64,000 bases of DNA from JAACFF01 sp963701435 (GCA_963701435.1 CAVPAL010000023.1:930001-994000); one strand, 5' to 3'; numbered from the stretch's first letter, positions 16,932-25,331 are shown. The notes: a model not told the origin generated them from the sequence alone. A program made the numbers and translations.

Positions 16932-17177
16932 TTATGCTGGCGGATTTGCCTTGTATTTTTTCATATAAGGCAAGAGACGCTTAATGCGCTTGCGCTCGCC
17001 AGCCGAATCCACTTCCAACATTTTCGAGAACAACGCCTTCGTGCGTTTCGGGGTACGGCGACGCAGATGGCTCTTGCCGCCCTTAGTGCGCATAATTTTG
17101 CCTGTTCCCGTCATGCGGAACCGCTTGGCTGCGGCTTTATATGTTTTAAGTTTGTATTTTTTCTGCTTCTTTGGCAT
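16932..17177 (-). CDS. rpmI: Large-subunit ribosomal protein bL35
   Basis: Basic ribosomal protein with KLKTYKAAAKRFRMTGTGKIMR and the SHLRRRTPKRTK segment of bL35. At 81 residues it is longer than the usual 64-66; the added part is a basic C-terminal extension (ERKRIKRLLPYMKKYKANPPA). It has a GAGGG ribosome site before ATG 17177. Directly upstream lies a terminator-like hairpin (17187-17211) that separates it from infC. Confidence 0.97.
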   Translation of the reverse strand: MPKKQKKYKLKTYKAAAKRFRMTGTGKIMRTKGGKSHLRRRTPKRTKALFSKMLEVDSAGERKRIKRLLPYMKKYKANPPA

Positions 17178-17186
17178 TTTTCCCTC

Positions 17187-17211
17187 ACAAAAAAAGCCCT
17201 TTATGGGCTTC
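17187..17211 (-). terminator. Intercistronic terminator/attenuator between infC and rpmI
   Basis: On the minus strand GAAGCCCATAAAGGGCTT forms a short stem followed at once by TTTTTTT, which fits an intrinsic terminator. It lies just before the rpmI ribosome site and could set the infC to rpmI-rplT ratio. Confidence 0.65.
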
Positions 17212-17256
17212 AGAATAAACCATGTAACTATTGAAAATCCAACTAATGTAAATAGA

Positions 17257-17805
17257 TTACCCGCTGTTGGGCGCCATCATGAGCGTCATACGCCAACCCT
17301 CTAGCTTGGGTCGTTGCTCGACAATGGCGATATCACTCAGGTCTTCCGCAATTTCTTCCAAAGCGCGCTGTCCGATCTCGGGATAAGAAATTTCCCGCGC
17401 CTTGAAGCGGACCATGAATTTGACTTTTTTACCTTCTTCTAACCATCTACGCGCATTACGGACGCCAATTTCGCGATGGAAATCATCTGTGCGCGGCGTC
17501 AGGCGAATGGTTTTGATTTCAATTTTCTTTTGGCGCTTCCGGGCTTCGCGCTCTTTTTTCGTTTGCTCGTAAGCAAACTTGCCATAATCCATGATACGGC
17601 AAACTGGTGGATTTGCGTTGGGCGCTACCTCAACCAGATCCAACTCGGCGGTAATTGCCATATCCTGTGCTTTCCGGGTAGGCACAACGCCATGATTCTG
17701 ACCGTCTTGATCAATCAACCGCACCTCACGGGCCCGTATTTGTCTGTTAACATTATTGGTAGGCCCAGTTGATCGCCTATTCTTGGGTTTTCCTCGTCTC
17801 TTAAT
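17257..17805 (-). CDS. infC: Translation initiation factor IF-3 (AUU start)
   Basis: IF-3 binds the 30S subunit, checks start-codon choice and prevents subunit joining. The 182-residue protein has the N-terminal domain (RLIDQDGQNHGVV, DLVEVAPNANPPVCRIMDYGKF) and the C-terminal domain (KTIRLTPRTDDFHREIGVRNARRWL, KVKFMVRFKAREISYPEIGQ). No ATG, GTG or TTG fits the conserved N-terminus. The conserved basic leader (KRRGKPKNRRSTGPTNNVN.QIRAREV) is encoded upstream and begins at ATT 17805, with GAGGA just before it. An AUU start is well known for infC and allows IF-3 to limit its own synthesis. A strong hairpin lies 23-46 bases upstream of the start. Confidence 0.95.
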   Translation of the reverse strand: MKRRGKPKNRRSTGPTNNVNRQIRAREVRLIDQDGQNHGVVPTRKAQDMAITAELDLVEVAPNANPPVCRIMDYGKFAYEQTKKEREARKRQKKIEIKTIRLTPRTDDFHREIGVRNARRWLEEGKKVKFMVRFKAREISYPEIGQRALEEIAEDLSDIAIVEQRPKLEGWRMTLMMAPNSG

Positions 17806-17827
17806 GGGTCCTCACTTTATATTTTTA

Positions 17828-17851
17828 GTGCGGCGGGCATGCCCGGCGCAC
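17828..17851 (-). promoter_or_regulatory. GC-rich leader hairpin upstream of infC
   Basis: GTGCGCCGGGC / GCCCGCCGCAC folds into a stem with one mismatch and a tiny loop, 23 bases before the AUU start. It may be an autoregulatory leader structure for IF-3 or L20. No T-run follows it. The remaining sequence of 17852-18034 shows nothing clear. Confidence 0.4.
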
Positions 17852-18034
17852 ACCATGAATCTAAATACAACAAATAGCCCACTGACAACGGATCAGTAGG
17901 CATCAAAATCATATCACATGCACTTTCCGGCGTCAATGCTTTTAAAATTTGCTCACACATGATTGTAAGCGACGCATTTGAGGAAACCGCAGATTTCAAG
18001 CGCGTCATGTTTTCAGGAAGTTTCTGTAGTTTAC

Positions 18035-18301
18035 CTATGCCTGTAAAATCAAGTTTAGCACAATGAGCAAGGCAAACATAAAGGCTGAAAGCAGCAGCAC
18101 TCGACGCAAATCAAGTACAACATAGGCGTATTCATGCCGAAAATCTTCATACTCGGCCAGTTTTTTATCTGCCCGAGGCTGTGCTTTTGTTTTTTCGGTC
18201 GGGGTTTCTTGTTTTTCGACAGCGGCGTTAACGGCCGTTCCCGACTGTGTTTGTCTATTACTTTTTTTCTTAACTCGACGTACTTTCTTAGCTTTAGTCA
18301 C
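18035..18301 (-). CDS. Small C-tail-anchored membrane protein, function unknown
   Basis: An 88-residue protein: a highly basic N-terminus (KAKKVRRVKKK), a polar linker rich in Thr/Gln/Glu with an embedded ACGGCCGT-encoded stretch, and a single C-terminal hydrophobic segment (about 66-85) ending two or three residues later. That layout suggests a protein in the cytoplasm anchored by its tail. GTG 18301 is chosen because GAGG lies 8 bases upstream; longer in-frame starts overlap the preceding glycosyltransferase gene. No family recognised. Confidence 0.65.
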   Translation of the reverse strand: MTKAKKVRRVKKKSNRQTQSGTAVNAAVEKQETPTEKTKAQPRADKKLAEYEDFRHEYAYVVLDLRRVLLLSAFMFALLIVLNLILQA

Positions 18302-18329
18302 GCTATTTACCTCACTCTCTATTGTGACC

Positions 18330-20339
18330 CTAACTGGCCGGTTGTGCAACCCGCAATGGAGAAACAAAAAAACGCGTGTCCTTTTCATTTCCGGCAGCAT
18401 CCAATACCGGTAAACGCGCGCCTGTAAGCGGGTCATAAACGCCAACGGCCGTTTCATATTCTCCCGGTTTTATTTCAGGCGGCAGCGCGATCGGGTGAAT
18501 CTGCAAGATGAGGTCGCCGGCTTGCCAGCTCCAGGCAGGCGCATCCAATCCATCCCGCTGCGCTAAAATGGCGCCGTCGGTATCCAGAATATGCGTAAAC
18601 AGCGCTGCTTCACGCGCAAAAGCAGGCGGATGCAGCGGCCCAACTTTTTGCGGATCCACCACGCGCCAGATAGTCAGCAATTCCGCCGTATCGCCTGGCG
18701 CGGGGGTTGGCGACAACCATTTGGAGCTGACCAACTCTACGGCATTTGCAAAGGTAGCAGCAGATTCAACGGCCGTATCTTGCAGTAAAGAGGCTGCGTC
18801 TAATTGATACAGTGTAAACGCATTATCAAGATCATCCGGCCGCATGGCCACCGTTTCCAGCGGCTGCAAATAGGGCGCAAACGCCGGGTGGGGAGGCGTC
18901 GAAGCGGGTATCATGCTTTGAATGCCGGCGCCGGGGGGCAAGATCAAGGCGAGGCGGGCGTCTGTCCAGCGCATTTGACGGCTGTCCGCGCCGGCCAACA
19001 GCAATGCAATCGAGGCGTCATGGGCAGGACCCGGATAAACAGATGACATTACAACAGGATTACCGGCCGTTTCCAATGCGCGTAAATAGGCCAGTTCTTC
19101 AGCGAGCGTATGCTGGTAGGCGCTGCGCACTTCAGGCGATTCACCCCAGCGCACAAAATAATCGCGCGCGGTAATCAAGCCGGCAATTAAAAGCCAGACC
19201 GCAGCCAGGCCAATCAGTGTAGCGCGTTCGGGCAGGCGCCAGCGATTCACAATCCAGCCGGCGCACGCCATGAATCCAACCGCCGGCAAGATGTAGACGG
19301 CCGGCAGCGCAGCCAGATTGCGGGTGGTGTTGGCCGTTGAACCGGTAACCAGCGAGGGAAGCATGCCAACCAGGAACCAGAGCAGAACAAACGCATAAGA
19401 CGGCCGTTTCCAACGCCAAATGCTTACGCCCAAACCTAGCAGAAAGAAAACGGCCGTTATGCCATCAAACACCGGGCGACCAGGGATGTTGTAAGCAAGA
19501 AAACGGTCGCCAAATCCGGGCCAGACAAACGCCAGCAGCGCTTCAGCCATATTTTGCAGGATTGGAACAATCTGTCCCGTCCGAATTTGCTCCAACGGCG
19601 CGCTGAGCATGGAAAGCCGGGTTTGTGAGGCTGGATTGTTCGCCAGAAAAACAAACATCGGAATTGTTAGCAACCCGGCTAAAAGCAAGCCCAACAGCAC
19701 AGGTTTCCAGCTTTGTTTAAACTTTTGACGATGTAAAAGCGCCAGGTAGATTAAAAATGTGGGAAAAACGAGCCAGGCCACCCGCGCCGCCAGGTAAATG
19801 TGCAATGTCGCCACAATGCTCAACGCAAAACCTAAAACCAGCCATACTCCCCGGCGACCGGCAGGCGGGTTGTCGGCTGCTTGCGGCGCAACAATTTGCC
19901 AGAAGAACCAGACGGCCAGGGTCATAAAAAAGGGCAGCATGCCGGCGCGCAGCGCTTCCCGGCTAGATGCCAGCGGCCAAAACGAAACTGCCATGAGAAC
20001 GGCCGTTACCAGCGCGACGCGTTTATCAAATGCTTGCCGTGTCCAGACAAACGCCGCCGCAAGCGCAGCCAACCCAAAAATCACGTTGACAAAACGCAGA
20101 GCAAACAAATTTTCGCCCAACACCGCCATGGCGCCGGCGACCGTATAGCTGTAGAGCGGCTCACTGCCATAATTGAGGGGAAAATAGTAGCGCAATACGC
20201 CGTCGAGTATTTCGATCGCCTCACGCCCATGATTGGCTTCATCATGCGTCAGGCCGGGCGGGATTTCAGTCAGTCGATAGCTGCGGAGGGCAAGCGCCAA
20301 CAACAAAATCAGCAGCAGAGGGAATAATTTTTTGATCAC
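18330..20339 (-). CDS. GT39-family membrane glycosyltransferase
   Basis: A 669-residue polytopic membrane protein. The first loop PPGLTHDEANHGREA and the following YFPLNYGSEPLYSYT match GT39 enzymes and closely resemble the paralogue at 14315-16345. About 11 transmembrane segments precede a C-terminal soluble domain (last 190 residues) with the FTHILDTDGAILAQRDG core, also seen in the other glycosyltransferases here. It begins one base after the stop of the methyltransferase gene upstream, so the two are probably co-transcribed, and is followed by a small membrane protein. A lipid-linked sugar donor is expected; the acceptor is unknown. Confidence 0.85.
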   Translation of the reverse strand: MIKKLFPLLLILLLALALRSYRLTEIPPGLTHDEANHGREAIEILDGVLRYYFPLNYGSEPLYSYTVAGAMAVLGENLFALRFVNVIFGLAALAAAFVWTRQAFDKRVALVTAVLMAVSFWPLASSREALRAGMLPFFMTLAVWFFWQIVAPQAADNPPAGRRGVWLVLGFALSIVATLHIYLAARVAWLVFPTFLIYLALLHRQKFKQSWKPVLLGLLLAGLLTIPMFVFLANNPASQTRLSMLSAPLEQIRTGQIVPILQNMAEALLAFVWPGFGDRFLAYNIPGRPVFDGITAVFFLLGLGVSIWRWKRPSYAFVLLWFLVGMLPSLVTGSTANTTRNLAALPAVYILPAVGFMACAGWIVNRWRLPERATLIGLAAVWLLIAGLITARDYFVRWGESPEVRSAYQHTLAEELAYLRALETAGNPVVMSSVYPGPAHDASIALLLAGADSRQMRWTDARLALILPPGAGIQSMIPASTPPHPAFAPYLQPLETVAMRPDDLDNAFTLYQLDAASLLQDTAVESAATFANAVELVSSKWLSPTPAPGDTAELLTIWRVVDPQKVGPLHPPAFAREAALFTHILDTDGAILAQRDGLDAPAWSWQAGDLILQIHPIALPPEIKPGEYETAVGVYDPLTGARLPVLDAAGNEKDTRFFVSPLRVAQPAS

Positions 20340-20340
20340 A

Positions 20341-21171
20341 TCACAGCTTTTCGGCTACGGCAAAAACTTCGCGCTCAAAAAACCAGCGGAAGGGCGGCGC
20401 GTCAAATGCAAGGCGACGCAAACCGGCCATGATGATGTTTTCCTGGCGATTTTGCGGCGGTGAATCGAGCCAGACCTTGATGTTTTTGAAACCGGCCTCT
20501 TTGAGAGCGCGCCGCATGCTGATTAAATCCTGTTCGTTGACATGTACGTCCTGATTAACGGGCGTAATGGCGCGCGGGTCTTTGGGGTATTTGTCGCCAT
20601 CTCCTAACAGACTGCGCACGCGCCGCACCCACGGGTAAGCGTATTTGTCGTACCAGCGGTTGGGGGCTGTGTGAATGATAAAACGGCCGTTTGGCTTTAG
20701 CACGCGTTTTGTTTCCAACATCGCCTGGTGCAGTTCCCAGGGAAAAAGATGTTCAACCACATCAAACATCAAGACCCGATCGAAATAATCGGTGGGAAAC
20801 GGCAATATTTTAGCATCTGACCGACAGACGCCCGCTTTCACGGAACGGCCGTAAACCTCAGCCTCCGCCATACTTTCCCGTTCGGCCATGATCACGTTGC
20901 GGCTCATCACTGCGGCTACCTCGGCATAATCAATGCCATACGCTTCGATGCCCCGCGCCATACAATGGCGTAGAATTTCGCCGCGGCCGCAGCCGACGTC
21001 CAAAACGCGCATCCCAGCCTGGACATCGGCCATTGCAAAGGCGTCATTTAAGCGGCGCGACAAATGCTGTCCCTCTGATTCCAGGAACACATCATACCCC
21101 TCGCAGGCCGTTAGGAAATATTCTTCCGTGTACAAAGTTGAAGGCAGTGATTTCTTTTGGTTCGTTGTCAT
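20341..21171 (-). CDS. Class I SAM-dependent methyltransferase
   Basis: A 276-residue soluble methyltransferase. Motif I VLDVGCGRGEILRH (about residue 57), GIDYAEVA for the acidic ribose-binding end, and DYFDRVLMFDVVEHLFPWEL with the later RVLKPNGRFIIHTAPN are typical of the methyltransferase-11 group, including enzymes acting on glycans, quinones and lipids. It is first in an operon with a GT39 glycosyltransferase, so a glycan or lipid-carrier substrate is likely, but this is inferred from context only. No clear ribosome site precedes ATG 21171. Confidence 0.8.
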   Translation of the reverse strand: MTTNQKKSLPSTLYTEEYFLTACEGYDVFLESEGQHLSRRLNDAFAMADVQAGMRVLDVGCGRGEILRHCMARGIEAYGIDYAEVAAVMSRNVIMAERESMAEAEVYGRSVKAGVCRSDAKILPFPTDYFDRVLMFDVVEHLFPWELHQAMLETKRVLKPNGRFIIHTAPNRWYDKYAYPWVRRVRSLLGDGDKYPKDPRAITPVNQDVHVNEQDLISMRRALKEAGFKNIKVWLDSPPQNRQENIIMAGLRRLAFDAPPFRWFFEREVFAVAEKL

Positions 21172-21368
21172 AGAAAATTCTTATCTAATTTAGATGAATT
21201 GGCGGCATTATAGATTTGACAGAATCAAGTTGCAAATTGCAGCGCATGTGTGCATAAGATGTACTCATAAAATAAGCGCCAACGTGATGAAGATTTTTGC
21301 TCCCTGCCCCTTGAAACTTTTCATACCCGTCTGCGTAATGTTGGATGAGTTATCAGGAGATTGGATCT

Positions 21369-21950
21369 TTGAACGAAGAACAAGTCTGGCTTGAACAAGC
21401 CAGGCAAGGCGACAAAATCGCCTTCGGTAAATTGGTTGAAGCATACCAAACGCCGGTTTTTAACCTGGCTTATCGCATGCTAAATAATGCGAATGAAGCT
21501 GAGGAAGCTGCGCAAGAAGCGTTTATTCGCGCATTTACACGGCTCGAAAGCTATAACCCGGCGCATAAATTTAGTACATGGTTGTTATCAATCACTTCGA
21601 ATTACTGCATCGATCTGCTGCGTAAGCGGCGGGCGCAGTTACTTTCAATTGATGAACCATTGGCCCCGCATCCAGCCTTGATGAGCGATAAATCCAAGGG
21701 GCCTGAGGCGCAACTGATGAACAGTGAACAGCAAGATATGGTGCAATCATTATTAGCAGAATTACAACCGGAGTACCGGGAGGCAGTGGTTTTACGGTAT
21801 TGGTACGAACTTTCATATGAAGAGATCGCAGAAATGATGGATACCACTGTCAGCGCGATTAAGTCCCGTCTATTCAGGGCGCGCAAACAATTGGCGGAAA
21901 TTAGCCTGGAACAAGGCATGGTACCCGTCATGGAACCAGAATTAGCTTGA
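21369..21950 (+). CDS. ECF-type RNA polymerase sigma factor (RpoE-like)
   Basis: A sigma-70 family protein with only region 2 (AYRMLNNANEAEEAAQEAFIRAF) and region 4 (LQPEYREAVVLRYWYELSYEEIA...SAIKSRLFRARKQL), the ECF layout. It directs polymerase to its own regulon, probably in response to envelope stress. The start is uncertain: TTG 21369 has AGGAG 9 bases upstream, giving 193 residues, while ATG 21345 is in frame but lacks a ribosome site. It is followed after 17 bases by a zinc-binding anti-sigma factor and then a bactofilin-like membrane protein, forming one operon. The 200 bases upstream hold possible promoter elements (TTGCAA, CATAAG) but nothing firm. Confidence 0.92.
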   Translation: MNEEQVWLEQARQGDKIAFGKLVEAYQTPVFNLAYRMLNNANEAEEAAQEAFIRAFTRLESYNPAHKFSTWLLSITSNYCIDLLRKRRAQLLSIDEPLAPHPALMSDKSKGPEAQLMNSEQQDMVQSLLAELQPEYREAVVLRYWYELSYEEIAEMMDTTVSAIKSRLFRARKQLAEISLEQGMVPVMEPELA

Positions 21951-21967
21951 TGAAGAGGAGATAGATT

Positions 21968-22540
21968 GTGGAAGAAAAGCTAGAACATGAAAACGTTTTT
22001 GCCCTGATGATGGACACGCTTGATGGTGAGATTTCAACCACCAACAGGACAACGTTGGAAGTTCACCTGCACGCGTGTCCAGAATGCCGGCGCGAATGGC
22101 AAGCCTTATTGGCTATCGACACGCTGTTCCGCCAAACGCCGGCGATGAGCCCGGCGGCTGATTTTGCGCAGCGCACGCTGGCGCGGCTGCCAAACCGCCG
22201 GGTTCGGAGAGCGGCCATCAGCGGCATTTATGGGGCGCTGCTCCTGAGCGGCATAATCCCGTTGGTATTGGTTAGCTGGTTAATTGTCCGGTTTGGACCG
22301 ATTCTAACGCAGCCCGCCCTGGTTGAAAGCGTCACAAACTCGCTTAACAGCACCACACAAGTTGGGCGAACTATCTTTTTTGCCTTGCTGAATAGCGCCG
22401 GTGAGGTCGTTATCCAGCAGCCGACGATTATTGGTTGGCTGCTGGTCATGATTGGTATTGTATTTGTTTGGGGTGGGGTATACCGGCGACTTTTGGGCCA
22501 ACCCCAACCACTGTTAACGCGAACAAACGCGAATTCATAA
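21968..22540 (+). CDS. Zinc-binding (ZAS) anti-sigma factor, membrane-bound
   Basis: A 190-residue protein starting at GTG 21968. The N-terminal domain has HLHACPEC, i.e. the HxxxCxxC zinc motif of ZAS anti-sigma factors that hold ECF sigma factors inactive. Two transmembrane segments follow (about 85-108 and about 150-172), so the sensor part is small and lies between them or in the membrane. It sits directly behind the ECF sigma gene, the usual arrangement for a cognate pair. The signal is not known; the third gene of the operon may be a target or partner. Confidence 0.88.
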   Translation: MEEKLEHENVFALMMDTLDGEISTTNRTTLEVHLHACPECRREWQALLAIDTLFRQTPAMSPAADFAQRTLARLPNRRVRRAAISGIYGALLLSGIIPLVLVSWLIVRFGPILTQPALVESVTNSLNSTTQVGRTIFFALLNSAGEVVIQQPTIIGWLLVMIGIVFVWGGVYRRLLGQPQPLLTRTNANS

Positions 22541-22552
22541 GGAGAATTAGCT

Positions 22553-23650
22553 ATGAAACGCACAGCCTTAATTCTAATTGTTCTCCTGATCCTGATTGTA
22601 CCGACAGGCGCCGTTCTGGCGGCCCCTTATTTCGACACGGTCGTAACCGAAGGCGAAACTGTCGACAATGACGTAATTGTTTTTGATGGGGATCTGGAAA
22701 TTAAAGATAACGCCACGGTAAACGGGGATGTCATTGTTTTTAATGGCGACGCACGGTTGGCCGGCACCATTAATGGGGATCTGGTTATTTTCAATGGTGA
22801 TTTCGAGACGGAAGGAGAAGCGCGCATTAATGGAGATTGTGTGCTGCTGAATGGTAGTATTGATGATTTTTCGGACGGCGGCATTCGCTGTACAAATATT
22901 CAGGGCGGCGCTTTCCCAGGCATGATGGAAGGGCTTTCCGTTGTGCCGCCGGTTCCCGTCGTACCAGACGCGCCGGCGCCGCCACAGCCACCGGACCCGC
23001 CGGTGCGGGTAGATACGGCCGAACACGGCCGTTCCATGGGCTTCTTTGCGGACGCTGTGGGCGCTGTGGGCAGCAGCGTAATAATGGGCTTGCTGGCTTT
23101 CGGGGTCGCATCGCTCTTCCCGAAGCAGCTACAGGTCACCACAAAAACCTTGCGGCAAAAACCTGCTGTGAGTGGCGTGGTTGGTTTGTTAACGGCCGTT
23201 GCTGTGCCCTCGCTGGTAACGCTGCTGGTAATTATTTCGGCCATCCTGATCATTGTTTGCATCGGCCTGCTGGGCTTTCCGCTGGCTCTGTTAATTATGC
23301 TGGCTTTGGTTGCAGCCGTGGTCATGGGTTGGATTGCGACCGGCGCCTGGCTGGGCAGCAGAGCCTTTGGCCGCAAAGGACGCAGCTTTGCCTTCACAAC
23401 CGCTCTGGGAACGGCCGTGCTCGTACTGGCAATCAACCTGATCGGCATCCCGTTGGGCTTCCTGGAAGTCATCCTGGCCAGCCTGGTTAGCTTCATTGGG
23501 CTGGGCGCAGTGGCGCTGACTCAATTTGGTACAAAAGCGTATCCGCGCCAGACGGTTGAAGAACAGGTTGTTTTTGAAGAAAACAGTGACAAGGTCTCGT
23601 CAGTCATGGAAACGCTCCACATCGACGTTGAGGATACTGACATCAAATAA
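22553..23650 (+). CDS. Bactofilin-like beta-repeat protein with C-terminal membrane domain
   Basis: A 365-residue exported protein with a signal peptide (first 24 residues). Residues about 35-115 consist of short repeats of the type 'v.gDvivfnGd...' (DNDVIVFDGD, VNGDVIVFNGD, INGDLVIFNGD, INGDCVLLNGS), as in polymer-forming bactofilins and YvlB-like proteins. A Pro-rich spacer (130-155) follows, then about four transmembrane segments. Here the beta-helix would be outside the cytoplasm, unlike true bactofilins. It is the third gene of the ECF operon, so it may be the envelope component controlled by or sensed by the sigma/anti-sigma pair. Confidence 0.8.
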   Translation: MKRTALILIVLLILIVPTGAVLAAPYFDTVVTEGETVDNDVIVFDGDLEIKDNATVNGDVIVFNGDARLAGTINGDLVIFNGDFETEGEARINGDCVLLNGSIDDFSDGGIRCTNIQGGAFPGMMEGLSVVPPVPVVPDAPAPPQPPDPPVRVDTAEHGRSMGFFADAVGAVGSSVIMGLLAFGVASLFPKQLQVTTKTLRQKPAVSGVVGLLTAVAVPSLVTLLVIISAILIIVCIGLLGFPLALLIMLALVAAVVMGWIATGAWLGSRAFGRKGRSFAFTTALGTAVLVLAINLIGIPLGFLEVILASLVSFIGLGAVALTQFGTKAYPRQTVEEQVVFEENSDKVSSVMETLHIDVEDTDIK

Positions 23651-23661
23651 CCGGCTAACTT

Positions 23662-23808
23662 AGTACTACAACGAGACTTCGCTTTGAAATCAGGAGAAAG
23701 GCATTCTCAAATGCCGGTTCGTCGCCTCAACTGGCCGCATCTGAGGATGCTCACTCCTCATGATTAGTCAGCAAGATATACTTTATGTCAATTCCTCGTT
23801 GTAGTATT
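23662..23808. repeat. Dispersed repeat family A, copy 1 (MITE-like)
   Basis: The element is bounded by a perfect 12-bp inverted repeat, TACTACAACGAG (23664-23675) and CTCGTTGTAGTA (23795-23806). Its first 76 bases (23662-23737) recur at 32318-32393 with three mismatches. No coding capacity. Confidence 0.8.
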
Positions 23809-23925
23809 AGGTAAACCGCAGAAACTATTCGGAAATGCCAAAGGACTTGAACTGTGGTTTCCTTGAGGAATTGGCAGGTTTTTCATGACCTTTATTTTTG
23901 ATTACTTTCTGCCAATTACCTAAAG
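23807..23925. repeat. Dispersed repeat family B, copy 1
   Basis: Bounded by TTAGGTAA (23807-23814) and TTACCTAA (23918-23925), with an inner AAACCGC...GTGGTTT inverted repeat and the block TTTCCTTGAGGAATT. A second copy is at 35998-36115. It directly abuts repeat A and ends 20 bases before the next start codon. Confidence 0.75.
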
Positions 23926-23945
23926 CAGCCAACAAGGGTAAAAAC

Positions 23946-25328
23946 ATGCGAAAACGTCCGGTTTTTTTTGTTGGGGGCAGCGCAATAGCAGCTTTTACAT
24001 TACTACTGGTGTTCCTGTGGGGCTTGCGAAATACGGCCGTTGCGTCTAAAAGCTTAACCCCTGCCCAACAACCCAACGTCATTTTTATTGTTGTTGATGC
24101 ATTACGCGCCGATCATGTCTCAGCCTACGGATACGGCCGTAACACCACGCCGAATGTCGAGGCCCAAATTGCCGCCCAGGGCGCTCGATATGCTGAAGCC
24201 ACATCTGCTTCCGCCTGGACTTACCCCGCTAATGCAGCCATGCTAACCGGCCTGCTGCCCTCCGAATTAAACACCAACTGGTCAAGTTTTGAGAGCAGTA
24301 TTCCGGCAGAAAAAATTCTTCTGGCCGAACATCTCCACGATGCAGGCTATACCACTGCCGGGTTTGTGAGCGCATTTTGGATGCAGGAACAGTTTGGTTT
24401 TGACCAGGGTTTTGACGCCTACCAATTCACGCCCGACAATCGCGCCGCCAGTGTAAACCAGCTTGCTGTTGATTGGCTGCAAACCAATTGGAACCCGGCT
24501 CCCGCTCCAAATCAACCTCTATTTTTATATCTTTACTATTTTGACCCACACACCTGGTACGATCCGCCGCCGCCCTATGACACATTGTATGACGAAACGT
24601 ATACCGGCACATTAACTGCTGAAGTTTATGAGCATGGTAAACCAGTCGTCAGTGGTGATATTGTGCCTACGCCGCGTGACGTTGAACATTTGATTGCCCT
24701 TTACGATGGCGAAATCAGCTATTGGGATGCGCAGCTAGGCGCGCTGTTGGAGTATTTGGACGGATTAGGACTGCTCGAAAATAGTATAGTCCTGCTCACC
24801 AGTGACCATGGACAGATGTTTGGGGAGCATGGCAAATGGGTTCATCGCAATTCATTGTACGAAGAAGTCCTGCGCGTGCCGCTGCTGGTGCGCTACCCTG
24901 GCGTAATTCCACCTGGCTCAGTAGTTACAACCCCAATTTCAACCCGGGAAGTCGCCCCTCTCGTGCTAAATTATCTGGGTTTGCTGCCGCCGCAGGATGA
25001 AACACAGGCTGCATACTCAAGCCGGCAAACAGACCAGGGGTTTGTATACAGCGAACTCGATAGCCCTCCTGGTCCCGCCCATCCCGCCGCCTGGATAGCT
25101 CCAACAACGCCGCTGTTCGCTGTCAAGCAAGATGGCTGGAAGTATGTGCATAATCTGGGAGCCGCTCAAAATGATGCGCTTTACGAATTAAGGCTTGAAT
25201 CAGTTTACGAAGGCGATAACCTGATTGACGACGAGCCGGAAAAAGCTGAAATGTTATATCAGGATGTGATTGATAGGTTTAATTTACCGACCTATTTCTG
25301 GCATCTACCCTTTGTAAACAAGGAATAG
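23946..25328 (+). CDS. Membrane-anchored alkaline-phosphatase-superfamily (sulfatase-like) protein
   Basis: A 460-residue protein with an N-terminal signal anchor and an extracytoplasmic sulfatase/phosphatase-type domain. Metal site VIFIVVDALRADHVSAYGY and LLTSDHGQMFGEHG are clear. The nucleophile region reads SAWTYPANAAMLTG: Thr stands where formylglycine-type sulfatases have Cys, and no C-x-P-x-R motif is present. It is thus more like LtaS or phosphoglycerol transferases, or Thr-nucleophile phosphatases, than a true sulfatase. The start is ATG 23946 (AAGGG upstream), because the longer frame begins inside repeat B. The chromate transporter follows after 3 bases. Confidence 0.8.
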   Translation: MRKRPVFFVGGSAIAAFTLLLVFLWGLRNTAVASKSLTPAQQPNVIFIVVDALRADHVSAYGYGRNTTPNVEAQIAAQGARYAEATSASAWTYPANAAMLTGLLPSELNTNWSSFESSIPAEKILLAEHLHDAGYTTAGFVSAFWMQEQFGFDQGFDAYQFTPDNRAASVNQLAVDWLQTNWNPAPAPNQPLFLYLYYFDPHTWYDPPPPYDTLYDETYTGTLTAEVYEHGKPVVSGDIVPTPRDVEHLIALYDGEISYWDAQLGALLEYLDGLGLLENSIVLLTSDHGQMFGEHGKWVHRNSLYEEVLRVPLLVRYPGVIPPGSVVTTPISTREVAPLVLNYLGLLPPQDETQAAYSSRQTDQGFVYSELDSPPGPAHPAAWIAPTTPLFAVKQDGWKYVHNLGAAQNDALYELRLESVYEGDNLIDDEPEKAEMLYQDVIDRFNLPTYFWHLPFVNKE

Positions 25329-25331
25329 AGG

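Noticed and set aside
17817..18008. Possible leader peptide before infC
   Set aside because: No ribosome site, no conserved features, and it overlaps the infC leader hairpin.
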